This document shows, piece after piece, positions 50,830-53,013 of a stretch of 53,013 nt of DNA; within the stretch, counting starts at the first letter, position 1, and each line of letters starts with the position of its first letter. The notes beneath the pieces were generated by a model that saw nothing but the letters and a program-made list of their open reading frames with translations, ran no database searches and was not told the origin of the DNA. The stretch spans positions 1 through 53,013 of the forward strand of contig JAFQME010000013.1 of NCBI GenBank assembly GCA_017421025.1, read 5' to 3'. A program made the position numbers and the translations under genes. Source of the stretch: Oscillospiraceae bacterium. Its GTDB lineage: Bacteria > Bacillota > Clostridia > Oscillospirales > JAAYXM01.

Positions 50830-53013
50830 ATGAAAAAATTACTATCATTAACATTGGTTATATTGATGTTATTTAGTACAGTATCAATCAATGTTTTGGC
50901 ATCAACCACCCCATCCGATTGGGCTGTGAATGAAGTTAATAATGCTAAAAATGCAGGAATTATTACAAGTGCAGTAACTAAAAATTATCAGAAGGACATT
51001 ACTCGTGAGGAGTTTTGTGAATTAGTTGTTAAATTATATGAAAAACTTACAAACAAAAGTGCAAAAGCAGGAACAGATATTTTTACTGATACCGATAATC
51101 AGGAAATATTAAAAGCATACAATCTCGGAATTGTTAAAGGAGTTTCAAGTAATCAATTTGCACCTTACAACAATATCACTCGTCAGGAAATATGTGTAAT
51201 GTTGGTTCGGTGCATTGATGTTGCCATTGAAAATGCAGATATAAATGACTTTAATAATAACAGTTTTGCAGACAACAACAAAATTGCTGATTGGGCGATT
51301 GACTATGTGAATTATGCCTATGACAATGGAATAATGAAAGGTGTCGGAAATAATTGCATTGACCCTCTCGGAAATGCAACTTGTGAGCAATCTGTTTTAT
51401 TGGCATATAGAATATATTCAACATATGCACAATCTGATGTTGCTTACGAGGTTGAAATTGAAAATATAGAAACAGACCAGGAGACAGATATTTCTTATGT
51501 TAATAATATAGTTATCATATTATTTAAAAATTCTGCAACACAAGAAGATAAAGACGAGGTTGTATCAGCAATAAATGGTGAAGTTGTAGGTCATTTTGAT
51601 ACAATAAATCAGTATCAGGTACAAGTAAAAACATCTACACTAAATGAATTAATAGATATGTGTGATACTGTGAATGAATTTGATTGTGTTTTGACTGCTA
51701 CTTATGATATTGCAACACAAGTTTCGACAGATGCTATAATAACACCTAATGACAAATGGAATAATGACAATTGGAATGAGGCAAACCCTAGTGGCAATAA
51801 CTGGTGGCTAGAAGTTATTCAGGCTCCAAGTGCTTGGAGTTATAATGATAAACTGGGAAATATCAAAATTGGGATTGTTGATAATGGTTTTGATACAGGG
51901 CATGAAGATTTGAAAAATGAATTGAGTTTTGCTGCTGAATACAATAAAGATATAAATAACAAGGAAGACCACGGTTCGCACGTTGCAGGCATTATTGGTG
52001 CTACTGCAAACAATAATAAAGGTATAACTGGTATAGTATGGAATTCAGAGTTGGTTTGTTTTGATTGGCAACCTTCTTGGTTGCAATCAAAATTGGGTGG
52101 TTGGAGTACGTCAACATTTATTGCTGCTGGTTTAATTGAAACTGTAAAATCAGGTTCAAAAGTTGTTAATTTCTCTCTGGGTTGTACTGCTTCTATGCCA
52201 AATAATAATAGCAGATATTCACAGGAATGGATTGATGCTCAGGGATACAATGCCTCTATGTATATGGCATCATTACTTTCGCAGGGCTATGATTTTGTTG
52301 TAGTTCAATCTGCTGGAAATGGTGCATCAGACGGAATAGGTGTAGATGCTATTTATAATGGTTGGTTTTCTTCTATAACAAGAAATAACTGTTATAACAA
52401 TTTGAATACTGTTAATGATATTCTCGACAGAATTATTATTGTTGGTGCAGCAGAACAAAATAATGGTACATATAGACAGGCAAGATTTTCAAATGGTGGA
52501 AATCAGGTTGATATTTGTGCTCCTGGTGTAGATATTTACAGTACAATCACAGGTGGTATAGCAGGAAAATATGGCAATATGAGTGGAACATCTATGGCTG
52601 CCCCCATTGTTGCAGGTGTTGTTGGTTTAGTATGGTCAGCAGACAGTGATTTGACAGGTGCAGAAGTTAAAGATATTGTTTGTGATACAGATAATTCAAA
52701 AATAACAGTTGCAGATAATGCCAACTCTCGAAATGCAGTAGGTACATATAAAATGGTTAATGCAAAGTTGTCAGTTGAAAATGCATTAGGTATTGAAAGC
52801 GATAATGAATTAGATAAACTAGTAGGAACATATAAAGGTTCATATATGCAAAACCAGGGTGAAACAGGTTTAACTCTAACTGTTTATGAAGAAAATGGAC
52901 AGTATAAGGCAATTTTTGATTTTTATAATCTGCCTGGTAAGACAAACGCTAAAAGTGGCAAATACTATATGAATGTTTCATATGATAAAAATACAAAAGA
53001 TTATATTTTTAAA
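50830..53013 (+). CDS. SLH-domain subtilisin-like serine protease (partial, cut by window end)
   Basis: An open frame of 728 codons with no stop before the window edge. Signal peptide 1-25 (…SINVLA). Residues 26-200 contain three SLH repeats (DITREEFCELVVKL; NITRQEICVMLVR; IADWAIDYVNYAYDNGIMKG) for wall anchoring. Residues about 222-300 look like an I9 propeptide. The S8 domain has the catalytic triad D351 (GIVDNGFD), H381 (DHGSHVAGI) and S588 (SGTSMAAP). A C-terminal part starts near 660. AAAGGAAG precedes the ATG. Base and codon use (AT-rich, A/T-ending codons) is unlike the rest of the window, a sign of transfer. Confidence 0.93.
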   Translation, partial: MKKLLSLTLVILMLFSTVSINVLASTTPSDWAVNEVNNAKNAGIITSAVTKNYQKDITREEFCELVVKLYEKLTNKSAKAGTDIFTDTDNQEILKAYNLGIVKGVSSNQFAPYNNITRQEICVMLVRCIDVAIENADINDFNNNSFADNNKIADWAIDYVNYAYDNGIMKGVGNNCIDPLGNATCEQSVLLAYRIYSTYAQSDVAYEVEIENIETDQETDISYVNNIVIILFKNSATQEDKDEVVSAINGEVVGHFDTINQYQVQVKTSTLNELIDMCDTVNEFDCVLTATYDIATQVSTDAIITPNDKWNNDNWNEANPSGNNWWLEVIQAPSAWSYNDKLGNIKIGIVDNGFDTGHEDLKNELSFAAEYNKDINNKEDHGSHVAGIIGATANNNKGITGIVWNSELVCFDWQPSWLQSKLGGWSTSTFIAAGLIETVKSGSKVVNFSLGCTASMPNNNSRYSQEWIDAQGYNASMYMASLLSQGYDFVVVQSAGNGASDGIGVDAIYNGWFSSITRNNCYNNLNTVNDILDRIIIVGAAEQNNGTYRQARFSNGGNQVDICAPGVDIYSTITGGIAGKYGNMSGTSMAAPIVAGVVGLVWSADSDLTGAEVKDIVCDTDNSKITVADNANSRNAVGTYKMVNAKLSVENALGIESDNELDKLVGTYKGSYMQNQGETGLTLTVYEENGQYKAIFDFYNLPGKTNAKSGKYYMNVSYDKNTKDYIFK

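Overview
The window looks like chromosomal DNA of a Gram-positive-type anaerobe of the Bacillota, most likely class Clostridia. Supporting signs are the gene order rimP-nusA-ylxR-ylxQ-infB-rbfA-nrnA-truB-ribF, a T-box leader, AGGAGG-type ribosome binding sites with ATG/GTG/TTG starts, a SipW/TasA-type secreted protein, ECF vitamin transport and S-layer homology (SLH) domains. Species cannot be named from the sequence. Most of the window has intermediate GC; the last ~2.7 kb (from about 50,290) is markedly AT-rich and looks foreign.

Layout. 65-2117: a sugar-type ABC lipoprotein, then a decayed SLH-domain pseudogene. 2416-7225: a nucleotide-signalling / conflict-type cluster made of an XRE-HTH + P-loop NTPase + CYTH fusion, a Card1/Can2-like CARF nuclease, a free-standing RyR-domain protein and an adenine deaminase. 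No cas10, cas1/2 or CRISPR array is visible. 7420-10304: a strongly expressed glutamate dehydrogenase and a SipW-dependent surface protein. 10389-15237: a tightly overlapped carbohydrate operon (SDR, SGNH hydrolase, GH78-like glycosidase, HAD phosphatase, SDR). 15300-17282: NifX-like protein, Mrp/NBP35 ATPase and isochorismatase-like hydrolase, followed by tRNA-Leu. 17633-20615: a small membrane protein, YfcE-type phosphoesterase, CPA2 antiporter and TspO.

20651-28113 (minus strand) is the conserved translation/transcription operon from rimP to ribF. 28277-32065 (minus) is a ddl-murI-DUF1934-S41 protease cell-wall operon. 32195-37722 holds an unknown small protein, serC-serA, a TM2 protein, a second glutamate dehydrogenase and a NagD-like phosphatase. 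37824-40978 holds an MntR/DtxR-type regulator, an AGE-family epimerase and an ArsB/NhaD/SLC13-like transporter behind a clear yybP-ykoY (Mn2+) riboswitch. 41034-44679 holds a glycosyltransferase, a 32-aa membrane peptide whose ribosome binding site lies in a hairpin, a MaoC-like hydratase and a GH20-like glycosidase. 44785-48205 is a cobalamin riboswitch driving EcfT and an ATPase-ATPase-S-component fusion. 48230-50283 is a T-box leader with a Phe specifier driving phenylacetate-CoA ligase and a double-ACT protein. 50550-50741 is a candidate structured RNA, and 50830 to the edge is an SLH-subtilase cut by the window end.

The most unusual items are the CARF nuclease-RyR operon next to the HTH-NTPase-CYTH fusion (2416-5400), the Mn2+ riboswitch in front of an ArsB/NhaD-type permease, and the unassigned structured RNA near 50,550.
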